64,000 bases of DNA from Paraburkholderia sp. (GTDB lineage: Bacteria > Pseudomonadota > Gammaproteobacteria > Burkholderiales > Burkholderiaceae): contig NZ_SCRP01000022.1 of the NCBI RefSeq assembly GCF_004298475.1, forward strand, positions 186,001 through 250,000. The letters run 5' to 3'. Positions 34,970 to 43,869 of the stretch are shown here, in pieces (positions within the stretch are counted from its first letter, which is position 1; each line of letters begins with the position of its first letter). Both the position numbers and the translations under genes were made by a program. The notes beneath the pieces are model-generated. The model was given only the letters and a program-made list of their open reading frames with translations, was not told the DNA's origin and did not search any database.

Positions 34970-35412
34970 TTCGATTTGACGAGCAGTCCGACGCGTTTGA
35001 CGCCCTGCGCTTTCAGGTCGGACATCACGTTCATGACCGCCTCGTACTTGACGGACTTGTCTGCGGCGATCACGACCGGCTGGTCGGGATGGCTTTGCTC
35101 GCGCTCGGCGACGAAGGCGTTGAGATCGGCTTGCGTCATGCCCTGCTGCTGGGTTGTGCCGGAATCATCCTTATAGCGTACGTCCAGATTGCCGTCGGCG
35201 CGAATGTTGACCACGACCGGCGGCGTCTGCTGCTGCTGGGCGGCGCCGCCGACAGTCGGCAGGTTGACGATCGACGGCGCAACGAGCGGCGCCGTGACCA
35301 TGAAGATCACGAGCAGCACCAGCATGACGTCGATGTACGGCACGACGTTGATGTCGGCCATCGCGCGGCGCGAGCGGCTGCCGCGCATGCTCGAACGAAC
35401 TGAGCCTCCCAT
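34966..35412 (-). CDS. tolR: Tol-Pal motor protein TolR (ExbD family)
   Basis: 148-residue protein with one N-terminal helix (VPYIDVMLVLLVIFMVTAPL). The aspartate in IDVMLVLLVIF is the proton-path residue of the TolQR motor. A periplasmic domain follows. Couples proton flow to TolA movement with TolQ. It starts 16 bases after tolQ ends. Confidence 0.97.
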   Translation of the reverse strand: MGGSVRSSMRGSRSRRAMADINVVPYIDVMLVLLVIFMVTAPLVAPSIVNLPTVGGAAQQQQTPPVVVNIRADGNLDVRYKDDSGTTQQQGMTQADLNAFVAEREQSHPDQPVVIAADKSVKYEAVMNVMSDLKAQGVKRVGLLVKSK

Positions 35413-35428
35413 CTCCGACTCCTTGAGA

Positions 35429-36106
35429 TTAGTGGGCCTGACGCTGCAGGATATTCGAGAACTCTTCGATGAAGGTTTCGAACCGGATCGCGAGGCGGTC
35501 GATGTCGTGCGCGTAGCTGTTGTAGGCGACGACGGCCGGAATCGCGGCGAACAGGCCGATTGCGGTGGCTGTCAGCGCTTCGGCGATGCCGGGCGCGACG
35601 TTCGCGAGCGTGGCCTGCTGCACGTTCGCGAGACCGCGGAACGCATTCATGATCCCCCAGACCGTACCGAAAAGACCGATATACGGGCTGACCGAGCCCA
35701 CCGACGCGAGGAACGACAGGTTCGCTTCGAGTGCGTCCATCTCACGCTGGAAAGCGGCGCGCATCGCGCGGCGCGCGCCGTCGAGCACGGCACCCGGATC
35801 GTTCAGGCGCTTTTCCTTTGCCTTGAGGAATTCGCGCATGCCCGATTCAAAGATACGCTCCAGTGCGCCGATCGTGTGACGGTTGTTCGCGGCGCTCTGA
35901 TAGAGCGCCTGCAGGTCGCCGCCGGACCAGAAATCGCGTTCGAAGCGTTCGGTTTGCGCGCGGGCGCGGCGAATGGCAAACCACTTGCGGAAAATGAAGG
36001 TCCAGGAAATCAGGGAGAGCAGCAGGAGCAGTCCCATCACCGCTTGCGCCAGCAAGCTCGCATTTAGAACGAGGGAAATGATCGAAAGATCTTGTGTCGG
36101 GTTCAT
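35429..36106 (-). CDS. tolQ: Tol-Pal motor protein TolQ (ExbB family)
   Basis: 225-residue inner-membrane protein with three helices (about 15-38, 128-150 and 165-190). The pore-lining residues are in VSPYIGLFGTVWGIMNAF and ATAIGLFAAIPAVVAYN. The start at 36106 gives the typical N-terminus NPTQDLSIISLVLNAS; the longer reading has no family support. First motor gene of the tol-pal operon after ybgC. Confidence 0.97.
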   Translation of the reverse strand: MNPTQDLSIISLVLNASLLAQAVMGLLLLLSLISWTFIFRKWFAIRRARAQTERFERDFWSGGDLQALYQSAANNRHTIGALERIFESGMREFLKAKEKRLNDPGAVLDGARRAMRAAFQREMDALEANLSFLASVGSVSPYIGLFGTVWGIMNAFRGLANVQQATLANVAPGIAEALTATAIGLFAAIPAVVAYNSYAHDIDRLAIRFETFIEEFSNILQRQAH

Positions 36107-36260
36107 AGAAGTTCGTTGTAGCGTCCCCGAAGGGGCGAGCGGCTGCAAGGCGTGACGAGGCTTCCTGGAGTCAGGCGGAATTCCCCGGCGCCGGCGCGGC
36201 TGAACACTGCAGGGTTCTGAATTGAACGGCGAGAGTTCACTGGCGTTGTATCAACGGAAA

Positions 36261-36746
36261 TTACTGTGCGGCCGTTGACACGGCCGGTGCGTCTTTGTCG
36301 GATCCGCGGCGCAAGGCGTCGTATACATGGTCCGGCATGGCGGCAGGGCGCATCGTGGCGCCATCGACGCAGGCAACGCGAATGCTCCCGGTTACGAGCA
36401 GCGTTTCGCCCCGCCAGGCTTCCTGCATGAAGTCGACCGACGCGCGGCCGAGCTTTTCGATCCTGCTCACGATTGTCACGATGTCGTCGAGGCGGGCAGG
36501 CGCGCGATAGTCGAGCGCCGTGCGCCGCACGACGAAGAGCACGCCGGTTTCATCGGCCAGGCGGCGCTGATCGACGCCGCATGCGCGTAGCCATTCCGTC
36601 CGTGCGCGTTCGAAGAACTTCAGATAGTTCGCGTAGAAGACGATGCCGCCGGCATCGGTATCTTCGTAATACACGCGGACAGGCCACGTAAAACCTTGCC
36701 TGAACCCGGGCGGGACCGCGTCCGCCTGGCTGGTAGATCTTTCCAT
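36261..36746 (-). CDS. ybgC: Tol-Pal-associated acyl-CoA thioesterase YbgC
   Basis: 161-residue hot-dog fold thioesterase. The active-site block is VYYEDTDAGGIVFYANYLKF, with the catalytic Asp in DTDAGG. It hydrolyses short- or medium-chain acyl-CoA or acyl-ACP and associates with phospholipid synthesis. First gene of the tol-pal operon. The start at 36746 is preferred; an ATG 3 codons upstream is equally possible. Confidence 0.95.
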   Translation of the reverse strand: MERSTSQADAVPPGFRQGFTWPVRVYYEDTDAGGIVFYANYLKFFERARTEWLRACGVDQRRLADETGVLFVVRRTALDYRAPARLDDIVTIVSRIEKLGRASVDFMQEAWRGETLLVTGSIRVACVDGATMRPAAMPDHVYDALRRGSDKDAPAVSTAAQ

Positions 36747-36845
36747 GCCGCGCATTCTACCGGAATGCGCTGTCATACTGACTTTCGTTCGCCTGACGCA
36801 TCCGGCCAAATCTGTAAGCTCCGGTTACACACCCGTTACAGACCA

Positions 36846-37592
36846 TTACCCGCGATGGATGTTCAGACCGGCGAAAGACTGCGCGACGGGCATCAGCTCG
36901 ATCGTGTTGATGTTCACGTGAGCGGGGCGGGTGGCGATCCAGTAGATCGAATCGGCGATGTCTTCGGCCGTGAGCGGCTGGACGTCCTTGTAGACATTGG
37001 CCGCTTTGGCGTCGTCGCCGCGATAGCGCACGTTCGAGAACTCGGTGCCGCCGCACAGGCCCGGCTCGATGTCGGTCACGCGCAGCGCCGTGCCGGCGAG
37101 ATCGGCACGCAGATTCAGGCTGAACTGGCGCACGAAGGCCTTGGTCGCGCCATAGACGTTGCCGCCCGGATACGGCCAGCGCCCGGCCACCGAGCCGAGA
37201 TTGAAGATGTGCCCCCGGTTGCGGGCGACCATGCCGGGCAGGAACGCGTGGGTGACCTGCACCAGTCCGGTGCAATTGGTCTCGATCATGGTTTCCCATT
37301 CGTCGAGATCGGCCTTGTGCGCCGGCTCGACGCCGAGCGCGAGGCCGGCATTGTTGACGAGCACGTCCACCGCGGCGAATTCGGGCGGCAGGGCGGCGGG
37401 GGCCGCCGCCACTGCGGCGCGGTCGCGCACGTCGAGTTCGATGGGCAGCAGGTTGTCGCCGAGTTCGCCGGCGAGGGCGTCGAGGCGGTCCTTGCGCCGG
37501 GCGGTAGCGACGACACGGTGTCCGCCCTTGACGAAGGCCCGGGCGATGGCGGCGCCGAAGCCCGCAGAGGCGCCGGTGACGAAGACAATCAT
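36846..37592 (-). CDS. SDR oxidoreductase, NADP-dependent 3-hydroxy acid dehydrogenase (YdfG-like)
   Basis: 248-residue classical short-chain dehydrogenase. The cofactor motif is TGASAGFG (about 6-13), with Arg-rich TARRKDRL after strand 2, which favours NADP. The NNAG motif is present, and the active site has Ser in NLGSVAGRW and YxxxK as YGATK. The start at 37592 follows GGGAG. YdfG enzymes oxidise serine, threonine or 3-hydroxy acids and reduce malonic semialdehyde; the exact substrate is uncertain. Not in an operon with ybgC, which lies 99 bases downstream on the same strand. Confidence 0.9.
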   Translation of the reverse strand: MIVFVTGASAGFGAAIARAFVKGGHRVVATARRKDRLDALAGELGDNLLPIELDVRDRAAVAAAPAALPPEFAAVDVLVNNAGLALGVEPAHKADLDEWETMIETNCTGLVQVTHAFLPGMVARNRGHIFNLGSVAGRWPYPGGNVYGATKAFVRQFSLNLRADLAGTALRVTDIEPGLCGGTEFSNVRYRGDDAKAANVYKDVQPLTAEDIADSIYWIATRPAHVNINTIELMPVAQSFAGLNIHRG

Positions 37593-38116
37593 GGTTGCTC
37601 CCTGATTGGTAGAAGTCGAAGAAAGGGTCAAGCCTACTTCCATTGCCGCGCAGCGGCAAGGAAGGCGCCAGGGACGGAGCCCCGCAGGCCCGTCCAGCCG
37701 CTTCTGCCCGGCTGGACGGGCCGGGAAGGCCGGTATGCGGGCGGTTGCCTATTTCAGGTCGTTCCAATAAATTAACGCGCTTAATCCCTGCGTGACTGGC
37801 GATAGGGTTCCTGAATGGCGAAGCGAGCGGCGTAAGTCTTAGTGGCAATTTTTGCAAGCGCGGCGCGGGCAGCAACGGGAACTCAAGGTGGAACGACCCA
37901 CCGTGAAGCGCAGGGTGCCGTTTTGCCGTTCGCCTGGGCAGCCGAGTTCCGCGCGCATGCAGTAGCGCCGGAGGGGCTGTCCTGCCACGCGTGTGCGGTG
38001 TTCCCCCGCCACGTCAAGGCTGGCATCCCTGCCAGCGCCGCTGCCAGCAGCGCCGCGTGCCCGCTACGCGTTTCGCGCGAAACCCGGTCAACCTGAACAC
38101 ACTTAACGGAATCCGT
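37593..38116. other. Divergent intergenic region between SDR gene and glyA
   Basis: About 520 bases with no supportable gene. It holds a perfect 14-bp-stem hairpin (37687-37722) and must contain the glyA promoter. A riboswitch is not evident to me. Confidence 0.55.
37687..37722. repeat. Perfect inverted repeat, 14-bp arms, between divergent genes
   Basis: GGCCCGTCCAGCCG and its complement flank an 8-base loop. It lies upstream of both neighbouring genes, so it is not a simple terminator for either. Confidence 0.75.
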
Positions 38117-39364
38117 ATGTTTGACAGAGCCGAAAGCACCATCGCCAAAGTCGATCCCGAACTCTGGGAAGCGATCGAACTCGAAAATCGCCGCCAGGAA
38201 GAGCACATCGAGCTGATCGCATCGGAAAACTACACGAGCCCGGCCGTGATGGCCGCACAGGGCTCGCAGCTCACCAACAAGTACGCCGAAGGCTACCCGG
38301 GCAAGCGCTACTACGGCGGCTGCGAATACGTCGACATCGTCGAGCAGCTCGCGATTGACCGCGTGAAGGAGCTGTTCGGCGCCGAGGCTGCGAACGTCCA
38401 GCCGAACTCTGGCTCGCAGGCGAACCAGGGCGTGTTCTTCGCCATGCTCAAGCCGGGCGACACGATCATGGGCATGAGCCTCGCGCACGGCGGCCACCTC
38501 ACGCACGGTTCGCCGGTCAACATGTCCGGCAAGTGGTTCAACGTCGTGAGCTACGGCCTGAACGAAGCCGAAGACATCGATTACGACGCGGCCGAGAAAC
38601 TCGCGCAAGAGCACAAGCCGAAGATGATCGTCGCGGGCGCGTCCGCGTTCGCACTGCGCATCGACTTCGAACGCTTTGCCAGGATCGCGAAGAGCGTGGG
38701 TGCGTACTTCATGGTCGACATGGCGCACTACGCGGGCCTCGTCGCCGCGGGCGTCTACCCGAACCCGGTGCCGCACGCCGACTTCGTCACCACGACCACG
38801 CACAAGAGCCTGCGCGGCCCGCGCGGCGGCGTGATCCTGATGAAGGCCGAATTCGAGAAGCAGATCAACTCGGCCATCTTCCCGGGCATCCAGGGCGGTC
38901 CGCTCATGCACGTGATCGCCGGTAAGGCCGTCGCGTTCAAGGAAGCGCTTTCGCCGGAATTCAAGACCTACCAGCAGCAAGTGGTCGATAACGCGCGCGT
39001 GCTGGCTCAAACGCTGGTCAATCGCGGTCTGCGTATCGTCTCGGGCCGCACGGAAAGCCACGTGATGCTGGTCGATCTGCGCGCGAAGAAGATCACGGGC
39101 AAGGCGGCGGAAGCCGCGCTGGGCGCCGCGCACATCACGGTCAACAAGAACGCGATTCCGAACGATCCGGAAAAGCCGTTCGTCACGAGCGGCGTCCGTC
39201 TCGGTTCGCCTGCCATGACGACGCGCGGCTTCGGCGTGAAGGAAGCCGAGCAGGTAGGCAACCTGATCGCCGACGTACTCGATAACCCGGAAGACGCCGC
39301 AACGATCGAACGCGTGCGCACCCAGGTGGCCGAGCTGACGAAGCGCTTCCCCGTCTATCGCTGA
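38117..39364 (+). CDS. glyA: Serine hydroxymethyltransferase
   Basis: PLP enzyme converting serine and tetrahydrofolate to glycine and methylene-THF, 415 residues. PLP lysine is in [13 protein letters not shown]. Other hallmarks are [25 protein letters not shown] and the substrate Arg near [12 protein letters not shown]. The start at 38117 matches the conserved N-terminus [10 protein letters not shown]. nrdR follows 18 bases later, a pairing usual in betaproteobacteria, so folate/glycine supply and ribonucleotide reductase control are co-transcribed. Confidence 0.97.
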   Translation: MFDRAESTIAKVDPELWEAIELENRRQEEHIELIASENYTSPAVMAAQGSQLTNKYAEGYPGKRYYGGCEYVDIVEQLAIDRVKELFGAEAANVQPNSGSQANQGVFFAMLKPGDTIMGMSLAHGGHLTHGSPVNMSGKWFNVVSYGLNEAEDIDYDAAEKLAQEHKPKMIVAGASAFALRIDFERFARIAKSVGAYFMVDMAHYAGLVAAGVYPNPVPHADFVTTTTHKSLRGPRGGVILMKAEFEKQINSAIFPGIQGGPLMHVIAGKAVAFKEALSPEFKTYQQQVVDNARVLAQTLVNRGLRIVSGRTESHVMLVDLRAKKITGKAAEAALGAAHITVNKNAIPNDPEKPFVTSGVRLGSPAMTTRGFGVKEAEQVGNLIADVLDNPEDAATIERVRTQVAELTKRFPVYR

Positions 39365-39382
39365 TCTGGCGGCTGACCGATT

Positions 39383-39865
39383 ATGCGCTGCCCCTTTTGC
39401 CGGCACGAAGACACGCAGGTAGTGGACTCCCGCGTGTCCGAAGACGGCGCCGCGATCCGGCGCCGCCGTCGCTGTCCCGCCTACGACAAGCGTTTCACGA
39501 CGTATGAGCGGGTCGAGCTGGCGATGCCGGCTGTCGTGAAGAAGGATGGCAGCCGCACGGAATTCGACCGCCGCAAGATTGCGGCCAGCATGCAACTGGC
39601 GCTGCGCAAGCGTCCGGTTGCGGCTGACGCCATCGACGCGGCGGTCGCGCGCATCGAGTATCAGCTGCTCGGCAGCGGTGAGCGCGAGGTGCGCAGCGAG
39701 CGCCTCGGCGAACTCGTTATGACCGAACTGCGCGAACTCGACAAGGTCGCGTTCGTACGTTTCGCCTCCGTCTACCGGCGTTTCGAGGACGTCTCCGAAT
39801 TCGAAGACGTGATCGAGGAATTCCGCCGTTCCAGCAGCGCAGGCACGCCGCCGCGCAAACGCTGA
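39383..39865 (+). CDS. nrdR: Transcriptional repressor NrdR (zinc-ribbon residue altered)
   Basis: 160-residue repressor of ribonucleotide reductase genes. It has an N-terminal zinc ribbon and an ATP-cone (about 47-137; [18 protein letters not shown]). Known NrdR proteins bind zinc through four cysteines in two CxxC pairs. Here C3, C6 and C31 are present but the fourth position is Tyr34 (codon TAC, one base from TGC), in [12 protein letters not shown]. The rest is intact and normal length. Either a sequencing or assembly error or a real loss of zinc binding and hence of DNA binding. Confidence 0.95.
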   Translation: MRCPFCRHEDTQVVDSRVSEDGAAIRRRRRCPAYDKRFTTYERVELAMPAVVKKDGSRTEFDRRKIAASMQLALRKRPVAADAIDAAVARIEYQLLGSGEREVRSERLGELVMTELRELDKVAFVRFASVYRRFEDVSEFEDVIEEFRRSSSAGTPPRKR

Positions 39866-40024
39866 GCCAGTCTGCATCTTTCCGTTCCCCCTTCGCTGCC
39901 GCTGTCCGTGACGCTTGCATTGTCGCGGGCAGGCGCGCTGCGCACCACCTGGCCGTTCGGCTAATTGTTCCCGTTGTCCTTCGCCGGTAGATTTGCTGCA
40001 TTCCCTTCACGATAAGGATTGCAG

Positions 40025-40561
40025 ATGAAATGCGAAGGCTTCTCGCTCGTCGAGAGCATGGTCGTCGTGGTCCTGCTGGCCATCTGCGCCACGGCCGCGA
40101 CGCCGGTGTTCGTTGCGTGGCGCGTGCGGGACGAGGTGAACGCACGCGCCGGCGCCCTGCTTGGAACGCTCGCCTATGCGCGTAACGAGGCGATTCGCCG
40201 GAAGGGGCGCGTCACCGTTTGCCGCATCGACACATCCCGCAACTGCCTCGCTCCCGGCAAGACCTGTCCGTCGGGCGCGGCGGACTGGTCGTGCGGGTGG
40301 GCCGTCATGGCCGAAGTGTCGGGTGTGCCCAAGCTTTTGCGCGTACAGCCCGCGCTCGAAGACGTTGGCGTGACTTCGCCGTTGACCGCCATCGTTTTTA
40401 CGCCGCCGGCTGGCCAGGCGATTGGCGTGATGCGCACTTTCGAACTCGCCCCGCGTACACAGACAGCCGCTACCCGCGGGGCAGCGTGGCGTCGCTGTAT
40501 CCGCATTGCTGCGGGCGGCCGGGCGCGTATCAGTGACGGTGCGTGTGGGGTGGCATCGTGA
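40025..40561 (+). CDS. Type IV minor pilin, GspH/FimT family
   Basis: 178-residue pseudopilin. The prepilin cleavage site is G-FSLVE near residue 5-10 with the conserved Glu at +5, followed by a hydrophobic helix (SMVVVVLLAICATAATPVFVA). The C-terminal domain contains several cysteines (CRIDTSRNC, CPSGAADWSC). The ATG at 40025 has AAGG 7 bases upstream. First gene of a five-gene coupled minor-pilin operon. Confidence 0.9.
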   Translation: MKCEGFSLVESMVVVVLLAICATAATPVFVAWRVRDEVNARAGALLGTLAYARNEAIRRKGRVTVCRIDTSRNCLAPGKTCPSGAADWSCGWAVMAEVSGVPKLLRVQPALEDVGVTSPLTAIVFTPPAGQAIGVMRTFELAPRTQTAATRGAAWRRCIRIAAGGRARISDGACGVAS

Positions 40562-40986
40562 GGTCGCCCGGATTTTGTCACGCGCGTGGGCGCGCTCGTG
40601 GCGCGACACTGCTCGAAGTGGCGCTCGCCATGGGCGTCATGGCGATGTGTGCGCTCGGTCTGATGAGCACGCAGCTTGCGCTCGCGCGCCACGCGCAGTC
40701 TGCGGCGGTGCGCGAGCGTGCCGCGTTTGCCGCCGATGCGATCGTGGAGTCCTCGACGTTTACGGATGGTGCAGCCGTCGACGCCTGGAAAGCGCGCGCC
40801 CGGACGATCGTGCCGGACGGCCTCGCCGCAATCCCGAGCCAGAGCGTCGAGGTGTCGATTGCAAGGGTGACGTGGGCATTTACCGGCTACGCATTCGCGT
40901 CGGGTGCCGTCGTGCCGCCATCGAACTGCAATGGTGCGCCCGTCGCGTCCGGGCGCGATTGCGTTGCCATCACGTTTGCACGATGA
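40558..40986 (+). CDS. Type IV pilus modification/minor pilin PilV-like
   Basis: 142-residue pseudopilin from a GTG at 40558 that overlaps the previous stop. The leader has six residues before a short basic stretch; cleavage at RGATLLEVALAMGVMAMCAL (Gly-Ala with Glu at +5). The C-terminus ends with two cysteines. The coupling with both neighbours supports the start. Confidence 0.85.
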   Translation: MRSPGFCHARGRARGATLLEVALAMGVMAMCALGLMSTQLALARHAQSAAVRERAAFAADAIVESSTFTDGAAVDAWKARARTIVPDGLAAIPSQSVEVSIARVTWAFTGYAFASGAVVPPSNCNGAPVASGRDCVAITFAR

Positions 40987-41780
40987 AGCGCCGGCACGTT
41001 CGACTGATCGGCGGCACCGGCCACACGCTGCTGGAACTGACTGTCGCCGTGGCACTCGGCCTGGTCATCGTAGCGGGCGCTGTCGCCGCGTATCGCGCGC
41101 AGCATCAGGCGTTCGTTCTCGCAACCGACACCGCGCGCATTCACGAAGCCGGTATGAACGCGCTGACGCTTGTCGGCGAGCAGATCCAGATCGCTGGATT
41201 TGCCTCGGCAGATGCACCCCGAAGTCTCGCCGGGCCTGCGGTGTTCGGCTGCGCAGCGGGCCGTCCGATTGCTGCGCAAGACAATCTCACCTGCGCGTCG
41301 CTGGCCAATGGATCCGATGGCATCGCCGTACGTTATGCCGGCGACACGGTATCGACCTGGCCGTCGTCGGGCGGTCAGGTAACCGACTGCCTCGGTCAGG
41401 CGGTCGGCGCGGCGGGCGTCACGGTGGTCAACCGCTATCACGCGAAGGCAAGCAGTTCCACCGGCGAGCCTGAACTGTACTGCGAAGGCTCGGGAAAGGC
41501 CGGGGCAGCACAGCCGCTCGTGGAGGGTGTCGAAGCTTTGCACTTGCGTTACTGGCTGCACGACGCCACGCGGCCCGTGAGTGCGTCGGCGCTCGCGCGT
41601 GAGCAGTGGTCGTCGGTGATTGCCGTGGATCTGTGCGTCCAGGTGCGCGGTGCGCCATTTCCTCGGAAGGCGAGCTATGTCGACTGTGACGGCGCCTCGA
41701 AGATCGCAACCGATGGTCGTGCCCGCCAGACTTTCTGGCGGCATCTCGCGCTGCGAAACCAGCAGGGCTCTCCGTCATGA
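40983..41780 (+). CDS. Type IV minor pilin PilW-like
   Basis: 265-residue protein. The prepilin motif is GGTGHTLLELTVAVALGLVIV, again with Glu at +5. The large extracellular domain carries paired cysteines (CAAGRPIAAQDNLTC; CLGQ...YCEG). The ATG at 40983 overlaps the upstream stop by 4 bases. PilW helps prime pilus assembly and carries PilY1 in other systems. Confidence 0.88.
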   Translation: MKRRHVRLIGGTGHTLLELTVAVALGLVIVAGAVAAYRAQHQAFVLATDTARIHEAGMNALTLVGEQIQIAGFASADAPRSLAGPAVFGCAAGRPIAAQDNLTCASLANGSDGIAVRYAGDTVSTWPSSGGQVTDCLGQAVGAAGVTVVNRYHAKASSSTGEPELYCEGSGKAGAAQPLVEGVEALHLRYWLHDATRPVSASALAREQWSSVIAVDLCVQVRGAPFPRKASYVDCDGASKIATDGRARQTFWRHLALRNQQGSPS

Positions 41781-42307
41781 GCGCCATCCGTTATCGCGTT
41801 TATCGCCGTGGCCGATACGCCGCGCCTCGCGGTGTTGCGCTGCCGGTCGTGCTGGTGATCGCGTCGATGATGCTCGTCACATCGGCGGCGTGGTTCGAGG
41901 CGTCGCTGCTCGAAGCCCGCAACGCGAGTCTCATAACCGATCGCCTTCAGGCCTTCCATGCCGCAGACGGTGCGCTTTCGCTGTGCACGCGCGCACTCGT
42001 GAACGGCTCGATGTTCGCGCCATCGGCGCCACTGCAGCCCGGCGAGCCTGCCGGCTGGCGGCAGAAAGGCACGTTCGAAGCACAGGCGGTCGTGCCCGTT
42101 GTCACGTGGCCTGGTTCGGCCCGGTTGCCACAGTGTCTCGTCGAAGCCTGGCGGATCGACAGTCGTCCGGCGGCGCGCGCGTTCGTCGTCACGGCACGCG
42201 GGTTCGGCGTGGACGATGACACGCAGAGCTGGCTGCAGGCTCAGATCGTATTCGAGGGGACACGTGTCGAACGTCACTGGCGGCGCGTCGTCGCGCGTCC
42301 GTTCTGA
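41777..42307 (+). CDS. Type IV pilus assembly protein PilX-like
   Basis: 176-residue membrane-anchored minor pilin. The N-terminal helix GVALPVVLVIASMMLVTSAAW lacks the Glu at +5, as is usual for PilX/GspK proteins, which sit at the pilus tip. A pair of cysteines (SLCTRAL; PQCLVEAW) likely forms a disulfide. It overlaps pilW by 4 bases. Confidence 0.82.
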   Translation: MSAIRYRVYRRGRYAAPRGVALPVVLVIASMMLVTSAAWFEASLLEARNASLITDRLQAFHAADGALSLCTRALVNGSMFAPSAPLQPGEPAGWRQKGTFEAQAVVPVVTWPGSARLPQCLVEAWRIDSRPAARAFVVTARGFGVDDDTQSWLQAQIVFEGTRVERHWRRVVARPF

Positions 42308-42342
42308 CCTGGCAGACAGCCACCAGCACGCAAGGGGAAGCG

Positions 42343-42765
42343 ATGAGGATCAGGCGCAAGGCGTTCACGTTACTGGAACTCGCGATGGCGCTTGCTGCGA
42401 TGGCGATCATCGCGTCGTTTGCAATGCCGGCCTGGCATAGCCAGATCGCGCGAGCCCACCGCATCGACGCCATGACGGCGCTCTATCGAGCGGCGCAGTT
42501 CGTGGACCTGCAAACGCCCACGAGGACCGTGCTGCCGGCGGGCATGGATCGAGTGCCGCCGACGGGCGTGGCCGTCTATCGGCTCAAGCTCCTGCCAGGC
42601 GACGAATCGAATGGCGGGTATGTGATCGCGGCTGCGCCGGTGGAGTCCGGTCCAATGCGCGACGACGCTTGCGGAACCTTCACGCTCGACGCTACGGGCA
42701 CACGGGGCAATGAGACGGGCGGCGCGGCGGCGCCTGGAACCGGGGAATGCTGGCGCGGCCGCTGA
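42343..42765 (+). CDS. Type IV pilin, PilE-like
   Basis: 140-residue minor pilin and last gene of the operon. The helix RRKAFTLLELAMALAAMAII has Glu at +5. Residue -1 at the cleavage site is Ala instead of the usual Gly; mutational work on Pseudomonas PilA shows Ala there can still be processed. Two cysteines close the C-terminal domain (DACGTF; GECWRG). GGGGAAG precedes the ATG. No pilY1 or major pilin gene is present in the window. Confidence 0.85.
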   Translation: MRIRRKAFTLLELAMALAAMAIIASFAMPAWHSQIARAHRIDAMTALYRAAQFVDLQTPTRTVLPAGMDRVPPTGVAVYRLKLLPGDESNGGYVIAAAPVESGPMRDDACGTFTLDATGTRGNETGGAAAPGTGECWRGR

Positions 42766-42811
42766 TTCGCAAGGAGGAGGGCGCTTCCGCAGCCCGCTTC
42801 AATAGCTTGCT

Positions 42812-43276
42812 TCAGTAGCCCGCATCGTCCGTCGTCTCGGGCGATGCGCTGCCCGCAGTCTGGTCGCCTTGTCGCCGGGCCTGCTGAAACAGGCGCCAGG
42901 CTTCCCACGCGGTGAATGCGAGGCCGCCCCACTTGATCACGGGGCGCAGCGCAGAGAAGACTCTGCTGCGCAGCGGCTTGGCGAGGATCAGTGAGACGAG
43001 CGAACTCAGCAGCGGATATTGCTTGAGAAGGTTGCTGAGTCCTGCGCCCAGGCCGCGGCCGTGCGAGCGGCCAGCGCCCGGAACGAGAAAACGCAGCCAG
43101 CTAAAACGCGTGACGCTGTCGCGCAGTTCGCCAATGGCCCCGGCGATCTCGGCGCGCTCGACGCTCGCACGCACGATCAGCAACTCCTTGCGCAGCGCAC
43201 GTAGTTGCGGCGTCGACAAATCGCGCGAACGCGGGCGGGCGGGGCGAAAGGCGGTATCCGGTCGGGGTCGGCTCAT
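42812..43276 (-). CDS. DUF3318-type hypothetical protein
   Basis: 154-residue protein, membrane-associated. An Arg-rich start leads to LSTPQLRALRKELLIVRASVERAEI, then a hydrophobic segment near LLKQYPLLSSLVSLILAKPL and another near WGGLAFTAWEAWRL. Function unknown. Such genes accompany the yqjD-yqjE pair in Burkholderiaceae and probably form one operon, since it begins 44 bases after the YqjE-like gene. The start at 43276 avoids overlap with that gene. Confidence 0.8.
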   Translation of the reverse strand: MSRPRPDTAFRPARPRSRDLSTPQLRALRKELLIVRASVERAEIAGAIGELRDSVTRFSWLRFLVPGAGRSHGRGLGAGLSNLLKQYPLLSSLVSLILAKPLRSRVFSALRPVIKWGGLAFTAWEAWRLFQQARRQGDQTAGSASPETTDDAGY

Positions 43277-43319
43277 AGTGTCGATTGGGCGGTTGGCTGG
43301 GCGGCTAAAGATTCCCCGG

Positions 43320-43706
43320 CTAGTGCTTGCGAAGGATTTCGCGATCCTTCTCGAACTCGTCGAGGGTCGCCTGGAACACCATCGGTGCATTGCGCAGGCC
43401 GCTGCGCGCCTTCATGGCGCAGAACAGTGCGGCGAGCGCGTAGACGATCGTGATACCGGCGAGCGCCTGCAGGCGCCACGTGTCCCAGAACGCAATCGCG
43501 ATCAGCGCGGTAAGCGCCATAAGCGCCATCGCGGCGAGCATCATCGCGGCCACGCCGAGGAACAGCACGGCCATCAGGCGGTCCTTCTCTTCGGACAGCT
43601 CGATGCCGATCAGTTCCAGCCTGGTCTGCAGCATCGCGAACGCGGAGCCGAGCAGGCGGCGCAGCGGTCCATGATCATGTCGTGGCGATTCGGTGTCTGT
43701 CGTCAT
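43320..43706 (-). CDS. Phage-holin-family / YqjE-like membrane protein
   Basis: 128-residue protein with two helices (about 46-74 and 81-104) framed by charged ends. It matches the Actinobacterial-holin-X/YqjE family name, but no phage genes are near; it is a core envelope protein. Probably acts with the ElaB/YqjD protein encoded just upstream. Start 43706 follows the usual family N-terminus. Confidence 0.85.
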   Translation of the reverse strand: MTTDTESPRHDHGPLRRLLGSAFAMLQTRLELIGIELSEEKDRLMAVLFLGVAAMMLAAMALMALTALIAIAFWDTWRLQALAGITIVYALAALFCAMKARSGLRNAPMVFQATLDEFEKDREILRKH

Positions 43707-43869
43707 GGCGAGAGCGGGTGGTGCATGCTGATGCACGAGAAGATGCGGGCCGTCACGGCGCGCCGGTTGGCGGAGCCGCGGGCGCAGCGGAGCCGCGCGG
43801 TGCGCCCGCGCCGTCGTGCAGAAACAGACCGGGCGCCCGCGGTACGGTTACATGCGGGTTATTCGCGGA

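Noticed and set aside
34457..35176. Leu-rich open frame antisense to tolA
   Set aside because: It arises from the Ala/Lys/Gln repeat composition of tolA and has no ribosome site or conserved feature.
37593..38116. Possible glycine riboswitch before glyA
   Set aside because: I could not trace the conserved tandem aptamer cores, and a 14-bp simple palindrome does not match them.
43320..43706. Holin-family name suggesting prophage
   Set aside because: The gene lies in a core yqjD-yqjE-like envelope cluster with no phage gene nearby.
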